Below are positions 1-9,592 of a stretch of DNA of 64,000 bases, in pieces (position 1 is the first letter of the stretch; each line of letters starts with the position of its first letter). This DNA comes from JAJFJD01 sp965228975 (GTDB taxonomy: Bacteria; Pseudomonadota; Alphaproteobacteria; UBA8366): assembly GCA_965228975.1 (NCBI GenBank), contig OZ245851.1, positions 434,001 to 498,000 of the forward strand, given 5' to 3'. The position numbers and the translations under genes are program-made. The notes under the pieces are model-generated. The model searched no databases. It was not told the DNA's origin and worked only from the letters and a program-made list of their open reading frames with translations.

Positions 1-2
1 GG

Positions 3-1091
3 AAACGGGTCTACGGCGACACGATCCCGTCGCCGAACGATGATTGGCGCATCGTGGTTACGAAGGAGCCGGTCGGCGTCTGCGCCGCGATTACGCCGTG
101 GAACTTCCCGGCGGCGATGATCGCGCGGAAGGTCGGCCCGGCCCTGGCCGCCGGCTGCACGATGGTTGCGAAGCCGGCGACGATGACGCCTTATTCGGCG
201 TTCGCCCTGGCTGAATTGGCCGAACGCGCGGGTGTTCCGAAGGGTGTTTTCAGCGTGCTCACCGGCGATTCCGGCGCGATCGGCGGCGAGATGACCGGCA
301 ATCCCATCGTCCGCAAGATCACCTTCACCGGCTCGACCGAGATCGGGAAGCTGCTGATGCAGCAGGCCGCGGGCACAGTTAAGAAGGTCAGCATGGAATT
401 GGGCGGCAACGCGCCGTTCATTGTCTTCGACGACGCCGACCTGGAAGCGGCGGTCGAAGGGGCGATGGTTTCCAAGTTCCGCAACACGGGCCAGACCTGC
501 GTCTGCGCCAACCGGCTGTTGGTGCAGGAGGGCGTCTATGACGAGTTTTCCGAGATGTTGCGGAAACGCGTCGCCGAAATGCGCGTCGGCAACGGCATGG
601 AGGAAGGCGTCACTCAAGGGCCGCTGATCGATCTGAACGCGGTCGAGAAGGTCGAGGAACATATCGCCGATGCGGTCGGCAAGGGCGCCCGTGTCGTGGT
701 CGGCGGCAGCCGGCATTCACTGGGCGGCAGCTACTTCGAACCGACCGTGCTCGCCGATGTCGACACGTCGATGATGGTGACGCGCGAAGAAACCTTCGGC
801 CCGGTGGCACCCCTGTTTCGGTTCAAGACCGAGGAAGAGGCGATTGCCATGGCGAACGATACCGAGTTCGGTCTGGCGGCTTTCTTCTTCAGCCGTGACA
901 TCGGCCGTGTCTGGCGAGTCTCGGAGGCCTTGGAGGCGGGACTCGTCGGTGTCAATGCGGGCGTGATCTCGACCGTCGAGGCGCCGTTCGGCGGGTTCAA
1001 GGAATCCGGTGTCGGACGCGAAGGTTCGAAATACGGAATCGACGACTATATCGAAACCAAATATGTCTGCATGGCCGGCGTGAGCACCTAG
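3..1091 (+). CDS. gabD: NAD(P)-dependent succinate-semialdehyde dehydrogenase, 5' end outside window
   Basis: Oxidises succinate semialdehyde to succinate, the last step of GABA breakdown. The frame is open from base 3, so the true start lies before the window; 362 residues of a family that usually has about 480 are visible. The ALDH active site is intact: the general base Glu in MELGGNAP and, 34 residues later, the nucleophile Cys in NTGQTC. The cofactor loop FTGSTEIGK and the C-terminal PFGGFKESG segment fit the GabD/SSADH branch. NAD versus NADP preference cannot be settled here. A glutathione reductase gene follows about 60 bp downstream on the same strand. Confidence 0.9.
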   Translation, partial: KRVYGDTIPSPNDDWRIVVTKEPVGVCAAITPWNFPAAMIARKVGPALAAGCTMVAKPATMTPYSAFALAELAERAGVPKGVFSVLTGDSGAIGGEMTGNPIVRKITFTGSTEIGKLLMQQAAGTVKKVSMELGGNAPFIVFDDADLEAAVEGAMVSKFRNTGQTCVCANRLLVQEGVYDEFSEMLRKRVAEMRVGNGMEEGVTQGPLIDLNAVEKVEEHIADAVGKGARVVVGGSRHSLGGSYFEPTVLADVDTSMMVTREETFGPVAPLFRFKTEEEAIAMANDTEFGLAAFFFSRDIGRVWRVSEALEAGLVGVNAGVISTVEAPFGGFKESGVGREGSKYGIDDYIETKYVCMAGVST

Positions 1092-1151
1092 CAGCGTCAG
1101 CCGGCGACCGTTTCCAACTCCCGCGTCGCGTTATTCCGGAGGCCGATTGTT

Positions 1152-2537
1152 ATGCCCAGTTACGACTATGATCTCTTCACCATCGGCGCCGGGTCGGGCG
1201 GCGTCCGGGCGAGCCGGTTCGCGGCCGGCTTCGGCGCGCGCGTCGGAGTCGCCGAGGAACGCTATCTCGGCGGCACCTGCGTCAATGTCGGGTGTATCCC
1301 GAAGAAACTGTTCTCCTATGCCGCCCATTTCGCGGAGGATTTCGAGGACGCCGCGGGCTACGGCTGGACCGTCGGCGAGCGGACGTTCGACTGGCAGACG
1401 TTGGTCCGCAACAAGGATACGGAGATCAACCGGCTCAACGGAATCTACGATCGTTTGTTGAAGGCGGCGGGCGTCGATGTCTTCGAGACGCGGGCGGAGG
1501 TCGTCGATCCGCATACGGTCCGCATCGGCGATAAGACGATCACCGCCGACAAGATTTTGGTGGCGACCGGTGGCTGGCCGGTCGTACCCGACATCCCGGG
1601 AAAGGAACTGGCGATCACGTCGAACGAGGCCTTCTACCTCGACAAGCTGCCCGAGAAGGTCGTGATCGTCGGCGGCGGCTATATCGCGGTGGAATTCGCC
1701 GGCATCTTCAACGGGCTCGGCGTCGACGTGTCGTTGATCTATCGCGGGCCGACCTTCCTGCGCGGCTTCGATGACGACGTCCGCCATTTCCTGGCGGACG
1801 AGATGCGCAAGAAGGGCGTGGATCTGCAGTTCAACCAGAACATCGCCTGTATCGAAGAGCGGGGCGACGGCTTTTCCGCGATGCTGGAAAACGGGCGCGA
1901 GATCGAGACCGGGCTGGTGATGTACTGCACCGGCCGCGCGCCGTTGAGCCGCGGTTTCGGCGTCGAGGAAACCGGTGTCGCGATGGCCGAAAACGGCGCG
2001 ATCCAGGTGGACGATTACTTCCAGACGTCGGTGCCGTCGATCTATGCCATCGGCGACGTGATCGACCGGGTGCAGTTGACGCCGGTGGCGCTGGAAGAGG
2101 GCATGGCCCTGGCGAACACGCTGTTCAACGATAAGCCGACGGTGGTCGACTACGAGAACATCGCGACGGCGGTGTTCAGCAACCCGAATATCGGCACCGT
2201 GGGGTTGACCGAATTGGCGGCGCGCGAGAAATACGGCCATCTCCGCATCTTCGCCAGCGACTTCACGCCGCTCAAACACACCCTGACGGAGAGCACCGAA
2301 CGCACCTTCATGAAGCTTATCGTTCACCGCGAGAATGACAAAGTGCTCGGCTGCCACATGGTCGGCCCCGACGCGGGCGAGATCGTGCAGGGCATCGGGA
2401 TCGCCCTGAAATGCGGCGCGACGAAGGCCGATTTCGACGCGACCATCGGTGTCCATCCGACCCTCGCCGAGGAATTCGTGACGATGCGCGAGGAAATCCC
2501 CGACGAAGAAGAGGTCGACGACGCCGCGGCGGAGTAG
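1152..2537 (+). CDS. gor: Glutathione-disulfide reductase
   Basis: Cytosolic flavoenzyme that reduces GSSG to GSH with NADPH. The 461 residues carry the FAD-binding GAGSGG near residue 12, the redox disulfide in GGTCVNVGCIPKK (Cys43 and Cys48), a second nucleotide fold GGGYIAVEFAG, and the C-terminal HPTLAEEF with the catalytic His-Glu pair. Arginines after the second Rossmann strand (YRGPTFLR) suit NADPH rather than NADH, separating it from lipoamide dehydrogenase. A GGAGG ribosome site sits ahead of the ATG. The tail is acidic (EEVDDAAAE). It may be co-transcribed with the aldehyde dehydrogenase just upstream. Confidence 0.93.
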   Translation: MPSYDYDLFTIGAGSGGVRASRFAAGFGARVGVAEERYLGGTCVNVGCIPKKLFSYAAHFAEDFEDAAGYGWTVGERTFDWQTLVRNKDTEINRLNGIYDRLLKAAGVDVFETRAEVVDPHTVRIGDKTITADKILVATGGWPVVPDIPGKELAITSNEAFYLDKLPEKVVIVGGGYIAVEFAGIFNGLGVDVSLIYRGPTFLRGFDDDVRHFLADEMRKKGVDLQFNQNIACIEERGDGFSAMLENGREIETGLVMYCTGRAPLSRGFGVEETGVAMAENGAIQVDDYFQTSVPSIYAIGDVIDRVQLTPVALEEGMALANTLFNDKPTVVDYENIATAVFSNPNIGTVGLTELAAREKYGHLRIFASDFTPLKHTLTESTERTFMKLIVHRENDKVLGCHMVGPDAGEIVQGIGIALKCGATKADFDATIGVHPTLAEEFVTMREEIPDEEEVDDAAAE

Positions 2538-2546
2538 GTACGGCGG

Positions 2547-3389
2547 CTATAGCCGCAGCACGCCCACGCCGCCGGTGATTAGTAGCGCGGCGGCGATGCG
2601 CCAGGCGGTCAGCTTTTCCTTCATCACGACGGTCGCGATGGCGACGGCGAACAGGACGCTCGTTTCGCGCAGGGCGGCAACGGCCGCGATCGGCGCTTGG
2701 GTCATGGCCCAGACGACGATCCAATAGGCGCTCAACGAAAGCACGCCGCCGATGCAGCCGCCCTTCCAGGCGGGACCGGCCGTGCGAAGGTCCGAAACGC
2801 CGCGGGATGCCAGGTAGACGATGCCGATGGCGACACCCTCGAGGATGGCGAGGTAGATCATGAAGCTTGCCGCCGATGCCGCTTGCCGGGCGCCGACCCC
2901 GTCGACCACCGTGTAGCCTGCAATGAAGCAGGACGTGCCCAGGGCGGCCAAGACGGCGGACCGATTGATCCGGCGAAGGTTTTGCCCGCCCCGCAACGCC
3001 ATGAGCCAGATGCCGCCGACCAGGACGACAATCCCCGCGAAGACGCTCGGTGTTACCTCGCCGGCGAGGAATACCAGGCTGACGAGCGCGACGATCAACG
3101 GTGCGGTGCCGCGCGCCAATGGATAGACCTGAACCAAATCGCCAAGCGAGTAGGTCTTGATCAGGAAGAGTTTGTATCCGGTGTGCAGGATCGTCGAGGC
3201 CACGATCCAATACCACACCGTGAGGGACGGCCACTCCGCGAGCGGCGACAGGAAAATGCACACGCTGGCCGATGCCGCCGACATGATCGTCATCGTCGTG
3301 AACCGGTCGCTGCCGGACTTGATGACGGCGTTCCATCCCGCATGCATGGCGGCGGCGGCGAGAACGCTGAAGAAAACGAGGGAATCCAT
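2547..3389 (-). CDS. EamA/DMT-family membrane transporter
   Basis: A 280-residue, very hydrophobic protein with about ten predicted membrane spans arranged as two EamA repeats, the layout of the drug/metabolite transporter superfamily. Substrate cannot be told from sequence; many relatives export amino acids or metabolites. It is divergent from a LysR-type regulator gene starting 116 bp away, so control by that regulator is a reasonable inference. It converges on gor with only 9 bp between the stop codons. Confidence 0.85.
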   Translation of the reverse strand: MDSLVFFSVLAAAAMHAGWNAVIKSGSDRFTTMTIMSAASASVCIFLSPLAEWPSLTVWYWIVASTILHTGYKLFLIKTYSLGDLVQVYPLARGTAPLIVALVSLVFLAGEVTPSVFAGIVVLVGGIWLMALRGGQNLRRINRSAVLAALGTSCFIAGYTVVDGVGARQAASAASFMIYLAILEGVAIGIVYLASRGVSDLRTAGPAWKGGCIGGVLSLSAYWIVVWAMTQAPIAAVAALRETSVLFAVAIATVVMKEKLTAWRIAAALLITGGVGVLRL

Positions 3390-3417
3390 GCCGGCAATCT
3401 GTGTGAGAAATGGCAGT

Positions 3418-3501
3418 CTTGAATGTAGAGGTTGTGTCTAAACGATTATTCAAGAACGCAAAATCGATTTAATTTCACCGATGATGTGATAAAAACTCAC
3501 A
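3418..3501. promoter_or_regulatory. Divergent LysR/EamA control region with two inverted repeats
   Basis: Between the two divergent starts, CTTGAAT (3418-3424) is mirrored by ATTCAAG (3448-3454), and TGTGA (3485-3489) by TCACA (3497-3501), the latter five bases before the regulator ATG. The segment is visibly more AT-rich than its surroundings. LysR regulators usually bind dyads in such divergent spacers; the assignment here is by position and symmetry only. Confidence 0.4.
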
Positions 3502-3505
3502 TAAC

Positions 3506-4384
3506 ATGGTCAGGCAACTGCCACCGTTGAATGCGCTCCGGGCCTTCGAGGCCGCGGCGCGGCATGGCCGGATCGTCGATGCGGCCGCCGAGCTTTGCGT
3601 GACCCACGGCGCGGTGAGCCGCCAGGTGAAGCAGCTTGAGCAGGCGTTGGGTGTGCAACTCTTTCGGCGCGCCGGGACGGGGGTCGCGTTGACCGATGCC
3701 GGCGCGCGGCTGCTGCCCGCCCTGTCGTCGGCATTCGATCTGATCGAGACGGGGGTGGACCGGGTCCGGCCTTCTTCTTCCGGCGCCTTGCTGGTTTCCT
3801 GTATCGGCACCTTCATCATCCGATGGCTGATCCCGCGCCTGCATGGGTTCCGGTCGCGGCATCCGGATATCGAAATCCGATTGTCCGAATCCGATGGGCC
3901 GGTCGATTTCACGCAAGACGCCGCCGACCTCGCCATCCGCACGATACGGCCGCCCTGGCCCGAGGACATGATCACCACGCCGATCTTCGGCGAAGAGGTC
4001 GGCCCGGTGTTGAGTTCGGAATTGCAAGCGGAGTTGGAAATTCGAAATGTCGACGACCTGGCGCGGGCGCCGCTGCTGCATACCGAAACGCGCGCGTCTG
4101 CATGGTCCGACTGGCTCGCTGCCGCCGGCCGTGCGGATATCGATCCCGGGCCGGGCGATCGCTTCGAGCACTTCTACTACATGCTGCAGGCGGCAGCCTC
4201 CGGGCTCGGCGTCGCGATCGGTCCGCGGCCATTGGTGGACGACGATATCGTCACCGGGCGGTTGGTCGCCCCCCTGGGATACATCGAGAGCGGCTTCCAT
4301 TACGTCGTCTTGCGCCCGGTGCGGGACGATCCCCGCGCGGAGGCGTTTGTCGCATGGCTGGCCGACGCCGCGGTGGAGGCATAG
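3506..4384 (+). CDS. LysR-family transcriptional regulator (GcvA-like)
   Basis: A 292-residue DNA-binding regulator. Residues 3-62 form the winged helix-turn-helix (LNALRAFEAAARHGRI, then VTHGAVSRQVKQLE), followed by the effector-binding domain. The PLNALRAFEAAARHG opening is typical of the GcvA/AmpR branch. The start is the ATG directly behind the AT-rich spacer shared with the EamA gene, which is the most likely target alongside autoregulation. Effector unknown. Confidence 0.9.
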   Translation: MVRQLPPLNALRAFEAAARHGRIVDAAAELCVTHGAVSRQVKQLEQALGVQLFRRAGTGVALTDAGARLLPALSSAFDLIETGVDRVRPSSSGALLVSCIGTFIIRWLIPRLHGFRSRHPDIEIRLSESDGPVDFTQDAADLAIRTIRPPWPEDMITTPIFGEEVGPVLSSELQAELEIRNVDDLARAPLLHTETRASAWSDWLAAAGRADIDPGPGDRFEHFYYMLQAAASGLGVAIGPRPLVDDDIVTGRLVAPLGYIESGFHYVVLRPVRDDPRAEAFVAWLADAAVEA

Positions 4385-4496
4385 GCGCTCGCCGAGCGCT
4401 TTTTGGGCCCATGCCGGTGGAAACGCCCCGCCGGACACCTAGATCGGCATGTATCGTTTGCGGCGATGGCCGCGGATTTGTTGCAGAGAGGGGAAC

Positions 4497-5375
4497 ATGC
4501 CGTCAGCGTCATCGGTTGAAACGGTCATCTTGCCGCGGTCTACGGATCTCGGCGGGTTCGAGGTCAAGCGGGTCCTGCCGTCGTCGCGGCGGCGGATGGT
4601 CGGGCCGTTCATTTTCCTGGATCAAATGGGTCCGGCGGATTTCGAAACCGATACCGGTGTCGATGTCCGGCCGCATCCGCATATCGGATTGTCGACGGTG
4701 ACCTGGCTGTTGGAGGGCGAAATCCTTCATCGCGATAGCGTGGGATCGATCCAGAACATCCGGCCGGGGGAGGTGAATTGGATGACCGCCGGATCGGGCA
4801 TCGCGCATTCGGAGCGCACGCCCGACGCGCTGCGCCCGGGCGGGTCCCGTCTTTACGGTTTGCAGACCTGGCTGGCGCTGCCCGAACCCTATGAAGAAAC
4901 TGAACCGTTTTTCGAGCATTTCGGCGCGGACACGCTGCCGACACTCGACGGCGACGGTCTGGCCGCGACCCTGATCGCCGGCAGCGGCTGGGGCAAACGG
5001 TCGCCGGTGCAGGTTTTCTCCGAAACGGTCTATGCGGATGTGCGGATTGCCGGCGGTGCGACGTTGCCGGTTCCGCCCGAGCATGAGGAACGCGCGGTCT
5101 ATGTCCTCGAGGGGTCGGTCGCCGTGGACGGCGAGGATTACGAATCCGGAAGCCTGATGGTGTTCCGACCGGGGGACGCGATCGACATTCGGGCGGCGGC
5201 CGACGCGCGGGTTATGGTGCTCGGCGGCGAGGCGGCGGACGGCCCGCGTCATATTTGGTGGAACTTCGTGTCGAGCCGGCCCGAGCGGATCGAGCAGGCG
5301 AAACGCGATTGGGAGGAAAAAAGGTTTGCCGATGTTGTGGACGACGATGAGTTCATTCCGTTGCCGAAGGACTGA
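4497..5375 (+). CDS. Pirin family cupin protein
   Basis: A 292-residue bicupin. The N-terminal cupin has the pirin metal-binding pattern: HPHIGLSTVTW and then IAHSE about 50 residues later. Bacterial pirins are known as quercetinases, redox sensors or regulators of pyruvate dehydrogenase; which role applies is unknown. The reading frame is open from 4449, but the ATG at 4497 has the AGAGAGGGG ribosome site and gives the family N-terminus. The antiporter gene follows closely and may share its transcript. Confidence 0.87.
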   Translation: MPSASSVETVILPRSTDLGGFEVKRVLPSSRRRMVGPFIFLDQMGPADFETDTGVDVRPHPHIGLSTVTWLLEGEILHRDSVGSIQNIRPGEVNWMTAGSGIAHSERTPDALRPGGSRLYGLQTWLALPEPYEETEPFFEHFGADTLPTLDGDGLAATLIAGSGWGKRSPVQVFSETVYADVRIAGGATLPVPPEHEERAVYVLEGSVAVDGEDYESGSLMVFRPGDAIDIRAAADARVMVLGGEAADGPRHIWWNFVSSRPERIEQAKRDWEEKRFADVVDDDEFIPLPKD

Positions 5376-5420
5376 TCGGGCGATCCGGCGGTGTGGTTGC
5401 CAAGGACACTGGACGCGGCC

Positions 5421-7202
5421 ATGTCGCTTCTAGTGCAGTCGGCGATCTTCCTCGGCGCGGCGGTCATCGCCGTGCCGATCTCGCGGCGGCTCGGCCTCGG
5501 GTCGGTATTGGGCTATTTGGCGGCCGGCGCGGCGATCGGGCCGTGGGGCCTCAGCCTGGTCAGCGACGTCGAGAATATTCTGCATTTCGCCGAATTCGGC
5601 GTCGTGCTGCTGTTGTTCGTGATCGGTCTCGAACTGCAGCCGTCGCGGCTCTGGACGATGCGCCGGCCGGTGTTCGGGCTTGGCGGACTGCAGGTCACGA
5701 TTACCGCGTTGCTGATCGCGGCGGCTGCGTTGGCGTTCGGGTTGGAATGGCGTGCGGCGTTGGTCACGGGGCTCGCGTTGTCGCTGTCCTCCACCGCCTT
5801 CGCCTTGCAGCTCTTGGCGGAGAAGAAACAAATGACGACGCGGCATGGCCGGACCGCGTTTTCCATTCTGCTGTTCCAGGACATCGCGGTCATTCCGGTA
5901 TTGGCGCTGGTGCCGCTCTTGGGTGTGAACGATGCAGGTGCGCTTACGCCGTTGGACGTCTTGGTCGGCGTGGCGAAGGTCGCCGGCATCATTGCCGCTG
6001 TCATTTTCGTCGGCCGCTTCGCCTTGCGTCATGTCTTCCGGCTGGTCGCGCGGTCGGGCATCCATGAAGTCTTTACCGCTTGCGGGCTGCTGACAGTGAT
6101 CGGCACGGCGTTGATCATGGACGGGGCCGGTCTGTCCATGGCGCTGGGCGCCTTTCTTGCCGGCGTGTTGCTGGCCGATTCCGAGTTTCGGCATGCACTC
6201 GAAGCGGATATCGAGCCCTTCAAGGGGTTGCTACTGGGGCTTTTCTTCATCGCGGTCGGTATGTCGGTGAATTTCGGGCTGCTCGCGACGGAATTGTGGC
6301 TGGTGCTCGCGCTGGTGCTGGGCCTGACGGCTCTCAAGTTTGCGGTGTTGTATGGACTCGGCGCGGTTTCCGGGCATCCGCCGCGGTCGGGGGCCTATCT
6401 GGCGATCTCACTGTCGCAGGGAGGCGAATTCGCCTTCGTCATTCTGACGATTGCCGTGGCCGCCGCAGTCGTTCCAAGCAGTCTGTCGGAGCTTTTGATT
6501 TTGGTCGTCACCTTCTCCATGGCGCTGACGCCGGTTTTGTACGTGCTTTACGAACGCAGTCTTGCCGCGTGGATGATGGAAACATCGGACAAACCGTATG
6601 ACGTGCCGGAGGACGAAGACAACAAGGTCATCATCGCCGGGTTCGGCCGGTTCGGGCAGATCATCGGTCGTATTCTGCAGGCACAGAAGATCGCCTTTAC
6701 CGCGCTCGAATCGGACTCGCAGCAGGTGGACTTCGTCGCGAACTACGGCAACAAGGTCTATTACGGCGACGCGGGGCGAGCCGATCTGTTGCGCGCTGCC
6801 GGCGCGGGTAAGGCGACGATCTTTATCATCGCGGTGGAGGACACCGACACCTCCGTACGAATTGCCCGGGCCGTGGTCGACAATTTTCCCGACCTGACGG
6901 TTCTGGCGCGGGCGCGCAACCGGCAGCATGCCTATCGGCTCATGGATGTAGGGGTTACCCGGATCTGGCGCGAGACCTTTCATTCCAGCCTGGAGACGGC
7001 CCGTCACACACTGACGCAGCTCGGGTTTTCCGATAGCGAGGCCGAGCACACGGTGCGGACATTTCAAGAGCATGACGAGGCGCGCCTGGCCGAGCAGCAC
7101 GGGATGCAGGACCCGGTAAAGGCCGCGGCGCAGGCGCGGGAATGGGCGCGGGAACTCGAGGAAATCCTGGCCCAGGACAAGGAAGACGAAAAGGCCGACT
7201 AG
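5421..7202 (+). CDS. CPA2-family K+(Na+)/H+ antiporter with TrkA-N domain (KefB/KefC-like)
   Basis: An inner-membrane potassium/proton exchanger. Residues 1 to about 390 hold 12-13 membrane spans, including the conserved LFQDIAVIPVLAL stretch; about 405-520 form a Rossmann TrkA-N domain (IIAGFGRFGQIIGR), and a charged helix-rich tail follows. Length (593 from this ATG) matches KefB/KefC. An upstream GTG at 5391 is also in frame; neither start has a strong ribosome site, so the N-terminus is uncertain. E. coli KefB/C are gated by glutathione adducts, and glutathione reductase is encoded 3 kb upstream, but no KefF/KefG partner is nearby. Confidence 0.87.
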   Translation: MSLLVQSAIFLGAAVIAVPISRRLGLGSVLGYLAAGAAIGPWGLSLVSDVENILHFAEFGVVLLLFVIGLELQPSRLWTMRRPVFGLGGLQVTITALLIAAAALAFGLEWRAALVTGLALSLSSTAFALQLLAEKKQMTTRHGRTAFSILLFQDIAVIPVLALVPLLGVNDAGALTPLDVLVGVAKVAGIIAAVIFVGRFALRHVFRLVARSGIHEVFTACGLLTVIGTALIMDGAGLSMALGAFLAGVLLADSEFRHALEADIEPFKGLLLGLFFIAVGMSVNFGLLATELWLVLALVLGLTALKFAVLYGLGAVSGHPPRSGAYLAISLSQGGEFAFVILTIAVAAAVVPSSLSELLILVVTFSMALTPVLYVLYERSLAAWMMETSDKPYDVPEDEDNKVIIAGFGRFGQIIGRILQAQKIAFTALESDSQQVDFVANYGNKVYYGDAGRADLLRAAGAGKATIFIIAVEDTDTSVRIARAVVDNFPDLTVLARARNRQHAYRLMDVGVTRIWRETFHSSLETARHTLTQLGFSDSEAEHTVRTFQEHDEARLAEQHGMQDPVKAAAQAREWARELEEILAQDKEDEKAD

Positions 7203-7224
7203 ACCCCGGTTGGAGTGGGCCGGT

Positions 7225-9489
7225 CTATTTTTCGAGGTTTTCGATCGCACCCAGCATGTCGTTCACACGGTACGACAAGATGCTCGCGATATTCTTCACC
7301 AGATGGATCGCGGCGCGTGGCTGCATTTCGCAGAATTTCTCGAAGTCGACCTTTTCCAGCCGGTATCCGATGACGTCGGTTTCGGCGATGACGTCCGCGG
7401 TGCGCGGCTGGTCGGTCAACAGCGCCATTTCGCCGAGGATGACGCCGGGCCGTCGCGTCGCCAAATGCAGCGCGCGGTCCTCCCCCTCAATCATGCGCTG
7501 GATGCGGACGCTGCCTTGAAGCAGGAAAATCATGAAATCGGATTCGTCGCCGTATTCGATCAGCGGCGTTCCGGCCTCATAGGTGCAGCGGGTCAAGCTC
7601 GACTCCAACGCCTTCAATTCACCGGGCGTGAAGTTCGCTAAAATGGCGAAGTCGCGAAGCGGTACCTCGTCCTCGCCGATCCGGCAGATATACTTGCGGC
7701 TCAGGATATCGTCTTCGGCATGGCGCAAGGCGGTGTCCAGGTCGTCATGGACCCGGCTTTCGCGGTACGGCCGTTCGACGCCCATGTTGATGAGGAATTC
7801 CCGCATGCCCTCGCCATAAGGGATATGACTCAACAGCAGCGTCTTATTGTACCGATCGAACAGGTTGTCGAACCGCCGCAGCACGAAGGCGCCGCTGGCG
7901 TCGATATCGGAGACGCGGCGGAAATCCAGGATGACCGTCTCGACCTCCTGCAGGACTTTCTCGATATCCTCGGCAAGCTGATCGGCGGTGCCGAAAAACA
8001 CCGGCCCTTGGATTTCGAAGATCGCGATCTGCCCGCCGTGTTCGTTGAGGTATTCGGTTTCGTCGCTGGCGCGCTCGGTGCGGGAATGGATCGTATCGCC
8101 ATAGGTGCTGCGGCGAAGCACCAGTTCGCGGCTGCGCTGGAAGAACACCAGCAGCGAGATGATCATGCCGGCGAGAATGGCTTCGATGATACCGACGACC
8201 AGCACCATGCCGGTCACGAATAAGCTGACGGAGAAACTCAGCAATAGGGCGCGGCTGACATTCGACGTGCGATGGATGATCACGCGGAGGAACAACTGCC
8301 GGGACCAGCCGTCGATGATCGCGATGGATCCGAACATGATCACCGCGGCAATGGCGGCTTTCGGAATGTACTGCATGATCCAGGGAACCTGGGTCACGAT
8401 GAACAGCAGGACCAAGCCGGATATCAGCGTCACCGCTTTCGCGACACCGCCGATCTCATGGATCATCCGGGTAATCCCGATCGATCCGCTGCTCGGCAGT
8501 CCGCCGAATGCGCCCGAAGCGATCAGGCCGACGCCTTGCGCTACCAGTTCGCGGTTCCGGTCGGTCCGCACGCCTTGCAACGTATCGACGACAGTCAAAC
8601 TGACGAGCGATTGGAATGATCCGATCAGCGCGATCACCATGGCGGTACCGCCGATCTTCATCAGCAATCCCAAGAGCTGGTCGGAGTCGAGCAACGTGAA
8701 AATTTCCAGATATGTGCCGGGAAGGGGAATGCCGGCCCGGATCTCGCTGGCCGCCGAGGCGACGGTATCGACCGGCTGGGTCGGGAATACCAACTGATAC
8801 ACCAGCACGCCGACGCAGATGCCGATCAACGCATTGGGCGTCCGCTTGAAGAAGCGCCGCATCAGGATGATCGCGAGATAGACCGCGAGGCCGATCAGCG
8901 CTGCCACGCCCAGCATCTCGTTGTCGGTCTCGATGACTTGCGCGACGCCGTCACCGGGGCTTGCGCCCAGAACGACGGGTAGTTGACCTAGGAAGATGAG
9001 GCAGGCGATGCCGTTCATGAAGCCCGCGACCACGGGATACGGAATGAAGGTCACCAGCACGCCGAGCCGCAGCACCGCGAATAGGATTTGCAGCACCCCG
9101 GCGAGCATGATGCAGATCGCGATCGTGCCCAAATAGAAGATCGCCAGATCGCCCTGATAGGCACTCACCAGCGCCTGAATCGCGGGATCCTCGGCGAACT
9201 GGGCGAATAGCCCGGCGACCAGGATGGCAAGCGACGACTTCGGCAGGGAAATCAGCGATTGCGATTTGCTCGTGACCGATGCCGCGAAGACGCCGATGAC
9301 GCCGGCGCTGATGCCGGCCGCGATGCCGACCGAGGTGTATTCCGGGCCGAGCGGGGCGACCGCCACCAAACCCGAGCCTATGACGATGGGGAAAAGATTG
9401 GCGCTGCAGGTCAGGCCGCCGAGCACGTTGTATATCAGCAGCCGCAGGCGTGCGCCCAGCGACGAATCGGATATTGCGCTGTTGGCCAT
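7225..9489 (-). CDS. SulP-family anion transporter with STAS and cyclic-nucleotide-binding domains
   Basis: A three-part 754-residue membrane protein. About residues 15-450 are the SulP core with ten or more membrane spans, typically moving sulfate, bicarbonate or dicarboxylates. A STAS domain follows (around FEIQGPVFFGTADQLAEDI, with VILDFRRVSDIDASG). The last 130 residues are a Crp-like cyclic-nucleotide-binding fold ending in GVILGEMALLTDQPRTADV, close to the cNMP phosphate-binding cassette. Of three in-frame starts (TTG 9516, ATG 9501, ATG 9489) the last has the GGGGAGAG ribosome site. Substrate and ligand are not known. Confidence 0.87.
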   Translation of the reverse strand: MANSAISDSSLGARLRLLIYNVLGGLTCSANLFPIVIGSGLVAVAPLGPEYTSVGIAAGISAGVIGVFAASVTSKSQSLISLPKSSLAILVAGLFAQFAEDPAIQALVSAYQGDLAIFYLGTIAICIMLAGVLQILFAVLRLGVLVTFIPYPVVAGFMNGIACLIFLGQLPVVLGASPGDGVAQVIETDNEMLGVAALIGLAVYLAIILMRRFFKRTPNALIGICVGVLVYQLVFPTQPVDTVASAASEIRAGIPLPGTYLEIFTLLDSDQLLGLLMKIGGTAMVIALIGSFQSLVSLTVVDTLQGVRTDRNRELVAQGVGLIASGAFGGLPSSGSIGITRMIHEIGGVAKAVTLISGLVLLFIVTQVPWIMQYIPKAAIAAVIMFGSIAIIDGWSRQLFLRVIIHRTSNVSRALLLSFSVSLFVTGMVLVVGIIEAILAGMIISLLVFFQRSRELVLRRSTYGDTIHSRTERASDETEYLNEHGGQIAIFEIQGPVFFGTADQLAEDIEKVLQEVETVILDFRRVSDIDASGAFVLRRFDNLFDRYNKTLLLSHIPYGEGMREFLINMGVERPYRESRVHDDLDTALRHAEDDILSRKYICRIGEDEVPLRDFAILANFTPGELKALESSLTRCTYEAGTPLIEYGDESDFMIFLLQGSVRIQRMIEGEDRALHLATRRPGVILGEMALLTDQPRTADVIAETDVIGYRLEKVDFEKFCEMQPRAAIHLVKNIASILSYRVNDMLGAIENLEK

Positions 9490-9555
9490 CTCTCTCCCCA
9501 TGGTCAGGCCGGTCAATAAAACAGCAACGAAGATAGACTGTTATTGAAAACTACG

Positions 9556-9592
9556 TGAGGGGCAAGTGAACGTCCGTACCGGCCTGCCCTCA
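9556..9592 (-). terminator. Possible terminator hairpin after the sirtuin gene
   Basis: TGAGGGGCA (9556-9564) can pair with TGCCCTCA (9585-9592) with one bulged base, overlapping the sirtuin stop codon. Read on the minus strand it is followed by a short T-rich stretch (TAGTTTTC). Stem and tail are modest. Confidence 0.3.

Noticed and set aside
1131..2456. Long minus-strand open frame (441 codons) opposite gor
   Set aside because: The plus strand encodes a complete glutathione reductase with all motifs; the antisense product is Arg/His/Asp-rich without family features, as expected of a shadow frame in GC-rich DNA.
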